DNA of 64,000 bases, from NCBI GenBank assembly GCA_019638085.1, contig JAHBUL010000008.1:1-64000 (forward strand), given 5' to 3'. The DNA comes from Flavobacteriales bacterium. GTDB lineage: Bacteria; Bacteroidota; Bacteroidia; Flavobacteriales_F; PHOS-HE28. The notes below the pieces were generated by a model. The model was not told the DNA's origin, did no database searches, and saw nothing but the letters and a program-made list of their open reading frames with translations. The number at the start of each line of letters is the position of its first letter. The stretch's first letter is position 1. A program made the translations under genes and the position numbers. Below, in pieces: positions 46,791 through 56,714 of this stretch.

Positions 46791-47785
46791 TGGCAGACAA
46801 CAGAACCGCCTCCCATGTGAAACACATTGGTGTTTTGACCTCTGGAGGGGATGCACCGGGCATGAATGCGGCGATCCGAGCAGTGGTCCGCACGGCCTAT
46901 TATCATAAGCTCACCATCAGCGGTATTTTCGAGGGTTTCGATGGATTGATCAACGATGAAGTGAAGCCTCTAGGTGTGCGGGATGTGAGCAACATCATCC
47001 AGCGCGGTGGCACCATATTGCGTTCTGCGCGGAGCAAGGCTTTCCGCACCACGGAAGGACGCCAAGCCGCGAAAGAGACCATGGAGCGCCATGGTATGGA
47101 TGCCTTGGTGGTGATCGGAGGTGATGGAAGCTTCAAGGGTGCCTCGATCTTTTCCTCCGAACACGGGATCCCTACTATGGGGATTACCGGGACCATAGAT
47201 AATGATCTGGGTGGAACGGATACCACCATCGGCTTTGATACGGCGACCAATACGGCCATGGAAATGGTGGACCGCATTCGCGATACGGCGTCTTCACATG
47301 ACCGGCTTTTTTTCGTGGAGGTAATGGGGCGGACCACCGGAGCCATCGCTGTGCATTGTGGGATAGCGGCTGGCGCGGAATTCGTGATGGTACCCGAAAA
47401 AAAGCAGGGGATCAATGAACTGATCGGTGTATTGGAGTGTGCCGCAAAAAGCAAATCCTCCGTGATCGTGATCGTAGCCGAGGGTGACGAAGAGGGCGGG
47501 GCGTATGAAGTGGCGCGAAAAGTGAAGGAACGTTTCAAGCACTATGATACCCGGGTAAGTGTCCTTGGACATGTCCAGCGAGGAGGCCGTCCTTCAGTGG
47601 CTGACCGGCTCCTTGCAAGCCAGTCCGGTGTGGCCGCTGTGGAAGGGTTGATCCAAGGAAGGAAGAACGCGATGGCAGGTATAGTGAACGGGAAAATTGT
47701 TCTTACACCTTTCGAGCAAGTAATTGGCCTGAAGAAGACCGTGGATGACGATCTCTTACGGATCCTGAGCATTCTGGCCATCTGA
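46790..47785 (+). CDS. pfkA: ATP-dependent 6-phosphofructokinase
   Basis: The committed glycolytic step, fructose-6-phosphate to fructose-1,6-bisphosphate. 331 residues. Motifs: GVLTSGGDAPGMNAAIRAVV (about 14-33), VIGGDGSFKGA (about 106-116), GTIDNDLGGTDTTIGFDTA (about 134-152) and VEVMGRTTGAIAVHCGIAAG (about 173-192). The GGDGS form, with Gly at the ATP-site position, marks the ATP-dependent rather than PPi type. ATG overlaps the stop of the upstream small gene. A strong bidirectional terminator follows. Confidence 0.96.
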   Translation: MADNRTASHVKHIGVLTSGGDAPGMNAAIRAVVRTAYYHKLTISGIFEGFDGLINDEVKPLGVRDVSNIIQRGGTILRSARSKAFRTTEGRQAAKETMERHGMDALVVIGGDGSFKGASIFSSEHGIPTMGITGTIDNDLGGTDTTIGFDTATNTAMEMVDRIRDTASSHDRLFFVEVMGRTTGAIAVHCGIAAGAEFVMVPEKKQGINELIGVLECAAKSKSSVIVIVAEGDEEGGAYEVARKVKERFKHYDTRVSVLGHVQRGGRPSVADRLLASQSGVAAVEGLIQGRKNAMAGIVNGKIVLTPFEQVIGLKKTVDDDLLRILSILAI

Positions 47786-47871
47786 GCCTTGGATCAGACG
47801 AGACTGCTCCTGCGCCCTTCCGAGCTACCAAGATCCGATCGTACCGATGGTATCGCACTCCATGCGGTATG

Positions 47872-47921
47872 GCCTGAATGAAGAAAGCCTCCCGATATCA
47901 GGAGGCTTTCTTCATTCAGGC
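47872..47921. terminator. Bidirectional terminator between pfkA and the secreted giant gene
   Basis: A 21-bp perfect stem (47872-47892 with 47901-47921) with an 8-base loop, between the convergent ends at 47785 and 47930. The stem contains GAAAGCCTCC and a TTTCTTC run on the other arm, giving U-rich stretches in both directions. Confidence 0.85.
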
Positions 47922-47929
47922 TGATCTCA

Positions 47930-50900
47930 TCAAAGCTTTACAAGCCTTGCGCGTGCCAATATGCGACCTTCCCCGTTGATCGCGAACACCACATAGGTTC
48001 CTGTTGCCAGCTTGGAAATATCCAACTGAGGCCGGAAAGACATTTCCTTCACGAGGCGGCCGGATGGTTCGTAGATCCGGAGCAACTGTGCAGCGCCCAC
48101 ATCGCATCGGATACTCACCTGATCCCTGGACGGGTTCGGTGAGAGGCTCAATCCTTGTCCATCCATGGTGATCTCCTCTACACCGGTGGTTGTATCCCCT
48201 TGACATGCATCCCCAATACCGTCGTTATTGGAGTCCTCCTGACCTGGATTGTATACCCAGATGCAATTATCGGATGCATCCCCAACGCCGTCTCCGTCGA
48301 AATCCGATTGGTCAGGGTTGTATACGGTAGGGCAGTTGTCCAAGCAATCCGGGATACCATCACCGTCCTGGTCGGCATTTGGGATCACGCCCGTATTGCC
48401 ACCAGCACATACCCCACAATCATCCAGTTCAGCCGTCCCGCCTTGATCGCCATTGCAGTCCACCAGAGGGTCGCCAACACATTCACAGTTCGTGCTCCAG
48501 GTGTCGTTGCCCGTGGTTGCATCACCATCATCGCAGGAAGTACCGGGAGTAGCAGGACCATTGGCCACACCGTTGCAGTCCACCGTTACCGGTGTACCGA
48601 CGCACTCACAGTTCGCGTTCAGCACATCGTTGATCGTGTTCGCATTGCCATCGTCGCAGGACGTGCCGGGAAGGGCGTTGCCACCGGGCGTGCCGTTGCA
48701 ATCAAGCGGCAATGGGGTACCAACGCATTCGCAGTTAGGCTGGATTACATCATTGATCGTGGTCGGATCACCATCATCACATGATGTACCTGGCATGGCC
48801 GGGCCGTTCGGAACATTGTTGCAGTCCACCGTTACCGGTGTACCGACGCACTCACAGTTCGCGTTCAGCACATCGTTGATCGTGTTCGCATTGCCATCGT
48901 CGCAGGACGTGCCGGGAAGGGCGCTGCCACCGGGCGTGCCGTTGCAATCAAGCGGTAATGGGGTACCAACGCATTCGCAGTTCGGCTGGATTACATCATT
49001 GATCGTGGTCGGATCACCATCATCACATGATGTACCTGGCATGGCCGGGCCGTTCGGAACATTGTTGCAGTCCACCGTTACCGGTGTACCAACGCACTCA
49101 CAGTTCGCGTTCAGCACATCATTGATCGTGTTCGCGTTGCCGTCATCGCAGGACGTGCCGGGAAGGGCGCTGCCACCGGGCGTGCCGTTGCAATCAAGCG
49201 GCTGACCAATGCATTCGCAGTTCGCGTTCCAAGTGTCGTTACCGGTAGTCGCATTACCATCATTGCAAGACGTTCCCGGAAGGGCCGGGCCATTGGCCAC
49301 ACCGTTGCAATCCAAAGTGACAGGCGTACCTACGCACTCACAGTTAGGCTGGATTATATCGTTGATCGTGTTCGCGTTGCCGTCATCGCAGGACGTACCT
49401 GGCATGGCCGGACCGTTCGGAACGCTGTTACAGTCCAACGTGACAGGCGTACCAACACACTCACAGTTCGCGTTCAGCACATCGTTGATCGTGTTCGCAT
49501 TGCCATCGTCGCAGGACGTGCCGGGAAGGGCGTTGCCACCGGGTGTGCCGTTGCAATCAAGCGGCTGACCAATGCATTCGCAGTTCGCGTTCCAAGTGTC
49601 GTTACCGGTGTTGACATTGCCATCATCACAGGCGGTTCCCACCACGGCACTGCCTCCCATTACACCCATGCAATCCGCAGAGGCCGCCCCGGAGGCCGTG
49701 GCCTGGACCCCGAGTGAAAGATCATAGTACTTACCGGTATTCGATGTCTGGAGTTTGACGGCCCGAACCATATACCGTTTACCGCTCACAAAGGGGACGG
49801 CCGGGCTACTAAAGTTCGTTTGGGTCACCGGGTTCGGTGTCAAACGCACGAGACTCCCTGTACCCTGATTGACCTCATATACGTGATATCCATCCACTGA
49901 ACCCATGGCTGCGGACCATGTGAACGATGCGAGGCCACCGCTATTACCCACTTGAAAATTGGATGGTCTGGGCACCACGGTCATCCGCAGTGAGGGATCG
50001 CCCATCAGCGCCATGTGTACCCTACTGAACGGCTGGCCCTGCCATCCCCCATTCTGAGGGGTGTACAGTGAGGTATTGTTCATGGTCGTCTTTGCACTGT
50101 AGCCGATATTATCCCCCATGCCCATGTGCTGGAAATACCAGTGTGGCATACCTGACCATACACTGGTCAGTCCATTCCCACTTGCAATGGGCGCCTTTAG
50201 GAAAGAGTTCGTTTGGTCCCAATCGCCGAAATAGCTTCCCATCGACATATTGAAGACCCCACCGAAATTGATCGCAGCATAATTATCGGTATGGCCCACA
50301 TTATTGGCACTGAACCAAGTACCTCCTCCGCTGGCGTACGTCCACAGATAGCTCTGGTTGTCCATCATCGTATAGAACGGCGCACCGGCAGGATTGCAGT
50401 TGGTGACGTTGGACTCCCCCACCAAAGCAGCGATATTCCGATAGGCTGACCCTCCGATGGGATAGGATAGGTCTTGGAAATTATCAAACACAATACCCCT
50501 CTTCAGCGGGGTGAATTGTTTCGTCTTGTAGTTGTGGGCCTTATTGAGGTAACGGCGGGTCAGTTCCGTCTCGTTGTATGGAAAGGCATACCAAGGAAGG
50601 CCCATGTTGTAAAAATCAACACGACCCACTTGTAGCTCAACGTCGCTGGGGAAATCGCTCTGGTCGAACTTCCCATCGCCGGGCACATTGTAGTTCCGGT
50701 TTTCTTGGGCGCTGGTAATGTTCACGGAATTATCCGTCCATGTGCCGTTCATCTCACCGTAGTAACCATCGCAAGGCCATGCGCCCAAGTGGTCGCCATG
50801 GCCGTCCGGATTCAGCCTGCCCGAATAGGGTACGGGAACATGCCCAATGATGTATACGGCCTTTACTCGTGTAGGTGCTGCATTGTAATCAGTCTGGACC

Positions 50901-51409
50901 AGAGCTCGCACGTTCGGAACGCTCATGGAGCGTGGCACATCGTGCCTGATCACCCCCCATCCATCATTCTGTAGATCCTCGGCCAGCTGTTGTAGCTCCG
51001 TGGTCAAACCACCGGCGATGTCGTTATCAACCAAGAGCACCATTACTCCCCTGTCCTCCACCGGTTGCACGTTGATGCCAGAGGCAATATAGCCCGTCCC
51101 CGTATTGCCTGCTGAACGCACCACTTTATATTCGTAGTAAACACCCACGGAAACATCATTGTCGACGTACTGGTTGGTGGAGCCGCCCATGCTGGCCAAG
51201 GCATTACCCCAGCTCTGCTGATCCTTCAACTTCCGATAGATCGTATATCCCGATGCCGAGGGAAATGATTGCCACGAGACCGTGATACGGGCTGGTGTTT
51301 CCTGGACCGTTGCTGCCATCTGGACAGCTTCCTTTTGGGAATAGGACTGCGCAAAGAGTCCGAACGGCACTAGTAACAACGTGAAAGCGAGGAGGAGCTG
51401 TTTCAACAT
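47930..51409 (-). CDS. Giant secreted protein B: C25-like domain plus Cys/Asp repeats, T9SS
   Basis: 1159 residues, signal peptide [21 protein letters not shown]. Order: an FN3-like domain (about 30-115), a region about 120-470 that resembles gingipain-type C25 peptidases ([37 protein letters not shown]), a second FN3-like domain, an array of about 41-residue repeats ([20 protein letters not shown]), thrombospondin type 3 repeats ([15 protein letters not shown]) and a T9SS domain ([12 protein letters not shown]). The peptidase His and Cys are not where the family alignment puts them: [11 protein letters not shown] and [10 protein letters not shown] stand at those sites. Paralogue of the next gene. 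The array holds two near-identical 246-bp DNA units. Confidence 0.8.
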   Translation of the reverse strand: MLKQLLLAFTLLLVPFGLFAQSYSQKEAVQMAATVQETPARITVSWQSFPSASGYTIYRKLKDQQSWGNALASMGGSTNQYVDNDVSVGVYYEYKVVRSAGNTGTGYIASGINVQPVEDRGVMVLLVDNDIAGGLTTELQQLAEDLQNDGWGVIRHDVPRSMSVPNVRALVQTDYNAAPTRVKAVYIIGHVPVPYSGRLNPDGHGDHLGAWPCDGYYGEMNGTWTDNSVNITSAQENRNYNVPGDGKFDQSDFPSDVELQVGRVDFYNMGLPWYAFPYNETELTRRYLNKAHNYKTKQFTPLKRGIVFDNFQDLSYPIGGSAYRNIAALVGESNVTNCNPAGAPFYTMMDNQSYLWTYASGGGTWFSANNVGHTDNYAAINFGGVFNMSMGSYFGDWDQTNSFLKAPIASGNGLTSVWSGMPHWYFQHMGMGDNIGYSAKTTMNNTSLYTPQNGGWQGQPFSRVHMALMGDPSLRMTVVPRPSNFQVGNSGGLASFTWSAAMGSVDGYHVYEVNQGTGSLVRLTPNPVTQTNFSSPAVPFVSGKRYMVRAVKLQTSNTGKYYDLSLGVQATASGAASADCMGVMGGSAVVGTACDDGNVNTGNDTWNANCECIGQPLDCNGTPGGNALPGTSCDDGNANTINDVLNANCECVGTPVTLDCNSVPNGPAMPGTSCDDGNANTINDIIQPNCECVGTPVTLDCNGVANGPALPGTSCNDGNATTGNDTWNANCECIGQPLDCNGTPGGSALPGTSCDDGNANTINDVLNANCECVGTPVTVDCNNVPNGPAMPGTSCDDGDPTTINDVIQPNCECVGTPLPLDCNGTPGGSALPGTSCDDGNANTINDVLNANCECVGTPVTVDCNNVPNGPAMPGTSCDDGDPTTINDVIQPNCECVGTPLPLDCNGTPGGNALPGTSCDDGNANTINDVLNANCECVGTPVTVDCNGVANGPATPGTSCDDGDATTGNDTWSTNCECVGDPLVDCNGDQGGTAELDDCGVCAGGNTGVIPNADQDGDGIPDCLDNCPTVYNPDQSDFDGDGVGDASDNCIWVYNPGQEDSNNDGIGDACQGDTTTGVEEITMDGQGLSLSPNPSRDQVSIRCDVGAAQLLRIYEPSGRLVKEMSFRPQLDISKLATGTYVVFAINGEGRILARARLVKL
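48572..49200 (-). repeat. 246-bp tandem repeats coding Cys/Asp-rich units
   Basis: GTTGCAGTCCACC recurs at 48572, 48818 and 49064, exactly 246 bases apart, and the intervening DNA is nearly identical. Each unit encodes two 41-residue repeats (one GTPGG type, one NVPNG type). The third unit is partial before the sequence diverges. Confidence 0.8.
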
Positions 51410-51421
51410 TCTGATTTGGGT

Positions 51422-51429
51422 CGAGCCTA
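51422..51429 (-). promoter_or_regulatory. Putative -7 box TAGGCTCG (one base off)
   Basis: Differs from TAnnTTYG in one base; it lies 12 bases before the ATG of the gene ending at 47930. Weak on its own. Confidence 0.3.
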
Positions 51430-51570
51430 CCGGATAAGGACCTGATCTTCCAGCAACGGGCAGGCTACCTTATAGCGGGAAACGCAACGCGATGGTTACG
51501 GTGTTCGTTCACGGATAAGACGAATGGCTGATCAACTGGTACCGATAACGCTCATAGCTCCACGAGCGAC

Positions 51571-54500
51571 CTATTTTCGAATGAAGGGAGCGCGTGCCAA
51601 AGGCACGCCTGCCACATTGCGGATCACCAGGATATAGGCACCTGACGCAATGGTAGAAACATCCAACTGGGCAGTGAAGCGGGTAGTGAACACACGGGCA
51701 CCCGAAAGGTCATGAACATCGACGGTCCACGCCTCAGGTTCAACATCCGAAAGCAGAAGCACTCCACCGGTCGGATTGGGCGATAGGCTTATTCCCGGCA
51801 GACGTAACACTTCAGCAATTGCTGACTCACTGCACGCATCCCCGATTCCATTCCCATTGGAATCAGCTTGGTCCGGATTGTAGACCTCCGGGCAATTATC
51901 ACACGCATCCCCTACGCCATCATGATCACCGTCCTCTTGCAATGGATTGAGCGCTTCCGGGCAATTATCATAGCAATCCAGTACCCCGTCAAGATCACTA
52001 TCTGGATCGGGGATGATGCCAGTGGTGCCCCCGGCACAGTGCTCACAATAATCCACGAAAGCCGTCCCTCCAATGGTCCCTGCACAGTCTATGGGAATAC
52101 CGACACAGACACAGGAAATGCTCCAAGTGTCGTTCCCAGTTGTGGGATTACCATCGTTACAAGGAGTCCCGGGCAATGCCGTGCCACCGGGCTGGAACAA
52201 GCAGTCATACGACACGCCTACACATGAACAATCGTCCGACCACATATCATTACCCGTGCTGATATCCCCATCGTCACATGGTGTACCGGACATGGCAGGG
52301 CCACCGGCCACACCCGTGCAGTCATACGGTAGCCCCATGCATTCACAGTTGTCCTGCCAAGAATCACTCCCCGTGAACGGGTTGCCATCATCACAAGGCA
52401 TTCCTGGAAGCGCATTCCCTCCAGCCACACCTTCACAATCGATATTGGAACCGATGCATTCACAGTCCACGGTCCAGATGTCATCGTCCGTATTCGGGTC
52501 TTGATCATCACAAGGCATGCCCGGCAGCGCTTCACCTCCAGGCAGGTCCAAGCAATCCAATAGGCCTCCCTCACAGGTGCATGATGAGGTCCACCTATCG
52601 TCCCCTGTATTGGGGTCTCCATCGTCACAAGGAGTGCCGGGCAGGGCAGTCCCTCCTATCTCTCCAAGGCAATCTGCAGGGTCGCCGAGGCAGTCACATT
52701 CCACGGACCAAGTGTCATTCGTGGTCAGCGGATTGTAGTCATTACAGGGCATTCCAGGTAACACATCGCCACCGGGCACTCCTTCGCAATCCACCAGCAG
52801 GCCAATGCATTCGCAGTCCTCGGTCCATGCATCCTCCATGGTGGCATTGTTCCCATCGTTACAGATGGTTCCTGGCAATGCAAGCCCGCCGGGGATGCCT
52901 TCGCAATCGATCAGCTCACCCATGCATTCACAAGAAGCTGTCCACGTATCGTTCCCTGTTGCGGCTATTCCATCGTCGCATGGGGTACCCGGAAGTGCGG
53001 TGCCGCCCAGTTCCCCCATACAATCCGTTATCGTCCCTGCACAGCTGCAGTCCGTGCCCCAAGTATCACCCTCCGTACCGAGATCGCCATCATCACATGG
53101 AGTCCCTGGCAGTGCTGTGCCATTGGGCACTCCCAAGCAGTCCAGCACAGTACCCGAACATTGGCAGTTCTCATCCACTGTATCGTTGATGGTCCAGGCC
53201 ATGCCATCATCACATGCCTCGCCTGGTTCGGGCGCACCGCAACCACAATTCCCCGGCTCCAGTTTGTTGGGGTCGTAAGGACAACCATCATCAGCATCAC
53301 AAACTCCATCACCATCGCTGTCCAGATATGTTCCCAGGCACACACAATCCGCGTTCAGCACATCGTCATCCGTGCAGGGATCACCATCATCACACGGTGA
53401 ACCGACCGTTCCGGGAACAAGCGGACAATCATCCAGAGTATCGCAAATGCCATCATTATCACTGTCGCCCACATAGGTGCCCACACAGTTGCAATCGCCG
53501 TCCAGCACATCCGCCTCCGTACACGGATCACCATCGTCGCAAGACCAGCCGGGTTCGCCGTAGACCGTGGGACATGCATCCAGCGAATCGCAGATCCCAT
53601 CACCATCACTGTCCAGAAGGGTCCCAGCACATTGGCAGTCCGCGTTCAGCACATCGTCATCCGTGCAGGGATCACCATCATCACACGGTGAACCGACCGT
53701 TCCGGGAACAAGCGGACAATCATCCAGAGTATCGCAAATGCCATCATTATCGCTGTCGCCCACATAGGTGCCCACGCAATTGCAATCACTGTCCAGCACA
53801 TCCGCCTCCGTACACGGATCACCATCGTCGCAAGACCAGCCGGGTTCGCCGTAGACCGTGGGACATGCATCCAGCGAATCGCAGATCCCGTCACCATCAC
53901 TGTCCAGAAGGGCCCCAGCACATTGGCAGTCCGCGTTCAGCACATCGTCATCCGTACAGGGATCACCATCATCACACGGTGAACCGACCGTTCCAGGAAC
54001 AAGCGGACAATCATCCAGGGTATCGCAAATGCCATCATTATCGCTGTCGCCCACATAGGTGCCCACGCAATTGCAATCACTGTCCAGCACATCCGCCTCC
54101 GTACACGGATCACCATCATCGCAGGACCAGCCAGGTTCACCGTAGACCGTAGGACACGCATCCAGCAGATCGCAGATCCCGTCACCATCGCTGTCCTGGA
54201 GTTGAGTCCCTGCACACTGGCAATCCGAGTTCAGTACATCATCAACCGTGCAAGGATCACCATCATCACAAGCCGATCCGATCATTCCGGGAACGAGCGG
54301 GCAATCATCCAGAGCGTCACACGTCCCATCCGCATCGCTGTCCTGGTAGGTTCCAGCGCATTGGCAATCCGCGTTGACGATATCATTTACGGTACAGGGG
54401 TCCCCGTCGTCGCAAGGAGACCCGATCTGTCCCGGGGTGTAGGGACAATTGTCTTGAGCATTACAAATACCATCCCCGTCGGAATCCAGGAATGTACCAA

Positions 54501-56457
54501 CGCACTGGCAATTCTCATCCAACATGTCGTTGACCGTACACGGATCGCCATCGTTACATGATGACCCGACCTGACCGGGAACCCCGGGACAGTTGTCCAA
54601 CGCATCACAGATTCCATCGCCGTCGGAATCCAGATAGGTTCCTTGGCATTCGCACGAGGCATTCCAAACATCGTTCACCGTGCAATCATTACCGTCACTG
54701 CAAGATGATCCCACCAAGGCCGATCCACCAAGAACTCCAAGGCAGTCCGGTGTTTGCGAGCTACCCTCCGCCTGGCCAAATGCACCGATGCTGAGATTAT
54801 AGTAGCTGCCGCTAGCACCCTGTTGAAGCTTCAGGGCACGCACCATGTATCGGATGGTCCCGCCAGCACCCGCTACGTTGTCCACGTATGATGTTCCAGT
54901 GACGGCCGACGTAGTGACCCGTTGCCACGATTGTGTAGCAGGCACGTAGCGGTAGACATGATAACCAAGCACGTTGTCCGGGCTTACGGTCCACGTAAGA
55001 TCGACGGTGCTCCCATTGATCGCCCCTTGAACATTCGAGGGGGGCCTGACCATGGACATCCGCAATGTGGGATCGCCAAGCAATGCGATGTGGACCTTGC
55101 CTGCTTCGGGATTGGCCGGCGCATAATGGCCGTTCCCGTTATTCTGGGTGAGCTTTGTGGAAAACCCAATGGTCTCGCCCAAACCCATGTGATGAAAAAA
55201 CCAGTTTGGATAGCCGGCCCAAAAGCAAGTGAGCACGGTCCCGCTCCCCAATGAGGACCGCATGAAATTGTTGTGGCTATCATAATCACCGAAGGAACTG
55301 CCAAAGAGAATATTGAATATGCTCCGAACACTCTTCGTTGCAAAGTCACTGGAAGACCCCACCCCAAGTGCATTGTCCCAGTTACCACCACCGCACGCGT
55401 AGCTCCACAAATAGCTTTGGTTCGGCAGTGTTGAGAAATAATCAAGGTCCTGTACGTTGACTGACCCTACGAGTGGGCTAAAGCCCCGGTACGCATTCGA
55501 AGCAAACGCAGCATTATAACCTTGGAAATTATCGTCCACCAATGCCCGGATCGGTGGGGATAATGCGCCGCTCTTCCAGTTGTGAAGTTTCGTGAGGTAA
55601 TTCCCCATCAAGGTTGTCTCGCTCTCCGAAAACACGGGCAGGTCATAGAAATCCACACGACCCACCGCAAGCTCAACCGTTGAAGGGATGTTGCTTTGGT
55701 CGTATTTTCCATCCCCCGGAACATTATGGTTTCGAGGATCGACCGCACCGGTCGCATTCACTTGGTTATCCGTCCACGTTCCATTGACATCCGCATAAAA
55801 TACATCCGCGCTCCACGCGCCTAAATGCTCCCAATGGCCATCGGCCGCCATGTTCCCCGAATAGGGCACAGGAACATGGCCGACCAAAAAGACCATCTTG
55901 GTATTCACCGGGTCCGCATTGTAATCATTCACAACTATGTTTTTGATACTCGGTACGCTGGCGCTCCTGCTCACATCGTGGCGAAGGACCACCCAGCCAT
56001 CACCCTCCATGTCCTGAACGAGCTGATCCAACTGAGGTGCCAACGAACTGCTGAAGTAGTCATCCACGAGCACGATCACCTTTCCCCTGGATTCCACCAT
56101 CGGCAGCTCGATGCCCGCATTGATGTACGAATATCCACCACCCACATTCAGAGAGGTCCGCACGATCATGTATTCGTAGGACACCCCGACAGCGACGCTA
56201 TTGTCCACCCAAGAAAGGGCACTGGCATCCAAGGTCGCGACCGGAGATCCCCAACTGGTCCCACCCTTCAGCTTTCGCCAGATCTGGTAACCAGTAACGT
56301 TATACGACCCCAGCCAGTTTATGGTGATCCGGGGGGGAGTTGTCTGGGTTTGGACAGAAGCATAAATGCTCGCCTCATAAGCTTGCGCATTTACTCCTGT
56401 AAGTATTGCACCGAGCCAGATGAACAGACCGATGATGAAAACTCTCTGTGCGGCCAT
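51571..56457 (-). CDS. Giant secreted protein A: C25-like domain plus long Cys/Asp repeat array, T9SS
   Basis: 1628 residues, signal segment FIIGLFIWLGAILTGVNAQA. Same plan as its neighbour: FN3-like (about 36-115), C25-like (about 120-470; [12 protein letters not shown] near 190-201, ELAVGRVDFYDL near 262-273, IALLGDPTLRM near 457-467), FN3-like (about 475-565), then about 900 residues of DSDGDGICD / CDDGDPCT repeats, a second repeat type (ALPGTPCDDG), thrombospondin type 3 repeats and a T9SS domain (LSPNPTGGVLLL). The expected catalytic His and Cys are replaced (SYACGGG at 352-358 and FNILFGSS at 381-388). The Asp-rich repeats likely bind calcium. Probably a surface fibre or scaffold. Confidence 0.8.
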   Translation of the reverse strand: MAAQRVFIIGLFIWLGAILTGVNAQAYEASIYASVQTQTTPPRITINWLGSYNVTGYQIWRKLKGGTSWGSPVATLDASALSWVDNSVAVGVSYEYMIVRTSLNVGGGYSYINAGIELPMVESRGKVIVLVDDYFSSSLAPQLDQLVQDMEGDGWVVLRHDVSRSASVPSIKNIVVNDYNADPVNTKMVFLVGHVPVPYSGNMAADGHWEHLGAWSADVFYADVNGTWTDNQVNATGAVDPRNHNVPGDGKYDQSNIPSTVELAVGRVDFYDLPVFSESETTLMGNYLTKLHNWKSGALSPPIRALVDDNFQGYNAAFASNAYRGFSPLVGSVNVQDLDYFSTLPNQSYLWSYACGGGNWDNALGVGSSSDFATKSVRSIFNILFGSSFGDYDSHNNFMRSSLGSGTVLTCFWAGYPNWFFHHMGLGETIGFSTKLTQNNGNGHYAPANPEAGKVHIALLGDPTLRMSMVRPPSNVQGAINGSTVDLTWTVSPDNVLGYHVYRYVPATQSWQRVTTSAVTGTSYVDNVAGAGGTIRYMVRALKLQQGASGSYYNLSIGAFGQAEGSSQTPDCLGVLGGSALVGSSCSDGNDCTVNDVWNASCECQGTYLDSDGDGICDALDNCPGVPGQVGSSCNDGDPCTVNDMLDENCQCVGTFLDSDGDGICNAQDNCPYTPGQIGSPCDDGDPCTVNDIVNADCQCAGTYQDSDADGTCDALDDCPLVPGMIGSACDDGDPCTVDDVLNSDCQCAGTQLQDSDGDGICDLLDACPTVYGEPGWSCDDGDPCTEADVLDSDCNCVGTYVGDSDNDGICDTLDDCPLVPGTVGSPCDDGDPCTDDDVLNADCQCAGALLDSDGDGICDSLDACPTVYGEPGWSCDDGDPCTEADVLDSDCNCVGTYVGDSDNDGICDTLDDCPLVPGTVGSPCDDGDPCTDDDVLNADCQCAGTLLDSDGDGICDSLDACPTVYGEPGWSCDDGDPCTEADVLDGDCNCVGTYVGDSDNDGICDTLDDCPLVPGTVGSPCDDGDPCTDDDVLNADCVCLGTYLDSDGDGVCDADDGCPYDPNKLEPGNCGCGAPEPGEACDDGMAWTINDTVDENCQCSGTVLDCLGVPNGTALPGTPCDDGDLGTEGDTWGTDCSCAGTITDCMGELGGTALPGTPCDDGIAATGNDTWTASCECMGELIDCEGIPGGLALPGTICNDGNNATMEDAWTEDCECIGLLVDCEGVPGGDVLPGMPCNDYNPLTTNDTWSVECDCLGDPADCLGEIGGTALPGTPCDDGDPNTGDDRWTSSCTCEGGLLDCLDLPGGEALPGMPCDDQDPNTDDDIWTVDCECIGSNIDCEGVAGGNALPGMPCDDGNPFTGSDSWQDNCECMGLPYDCTGVAGGPAMSGTPCDDGDISTGNDMWSDDCSCVGVSYDCLFQPGGTALPGTPCNDGNPTTGNDTWSISCVCVGIPIDCAGTIGGTAFVDYCEHCAGGTTGIIPDPDSDLDGVLDCYDNCPEALNPLQEDGDHDGVGDACDNCPEVYNPDQADSNGNGIGDACSESAIAEVLRLPGISLSPNPTGGVLLLSDVEPEAWTVDVHDLSGARVFTTRFTAQLDVSTIASGAYILVIRNVAGVPLARAPFIRK
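53351..54223 (-). repeat. Three 291-bp tandem repeats within the giant gene
   Basis: GCGTTCAG of the unit recurs at 53351, 53642 and 53933, each 291 bases apart, with near-identical sequence. Each unit encodes 97 residues (two CDDGDPCT modules and two DSD.DGICD modules). A fourth, diverged unit starts near 54227 after a spacing of 294. Confidence 0.85.
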
Positions 56458-56472
56458 TTTTTTAATGGGGCA

Positions 56473-56480
56473 CGAAGCTA
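56473..56480 (-). promoter_or_regulatory. Putative -7 box TAGCTTCG
   Basis: TAnnTTYG match 15 bases before the ATG (56457) of the 1628-residue protein. The 257 bases to the NRPS/PKS gene hold this divergent promoter and, near 56689-56696, AACCTTTG, a one-base-off box for the synthase. Confidence 0.5.
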
Positions 56481-56714
56481 AACCTTAAAGGCCCTACTGG
56501 TCCAGCATTGATGCTCCCCGTAATTGGAAGTCTATACGCTCGCTCGTAAACAGGCATGCGATGGGCAAGGGTTCCAACGGGTTGAGGAAGGCATGGCGGG
56601 GAAATCGGAAATTCGACGAAAGAGCTTAAATTCACGGTCAATTCCCCTCAGGCTCCTTGGAACTCTGTTTTCAACCACCTGCGTGTTTAACCTTTGTCAA
56701 AACAAATCGTTCAA

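Noticed and set aside
48453-49568. Possible CRISPR-like array because of regular repeats
   Set aside because: Repeat period is 123/246 bp, the DNA is in frame with a long coding sequence and there are no unique spacers of constant size.
53214-54152. A 312-codon plus-strand frame rich in His/Pro/Arg inside the giant gene
   Set aside because: It is a periodic shadow of the 291-bp repeats on the other strand; the period of its sequence equals the repeat.
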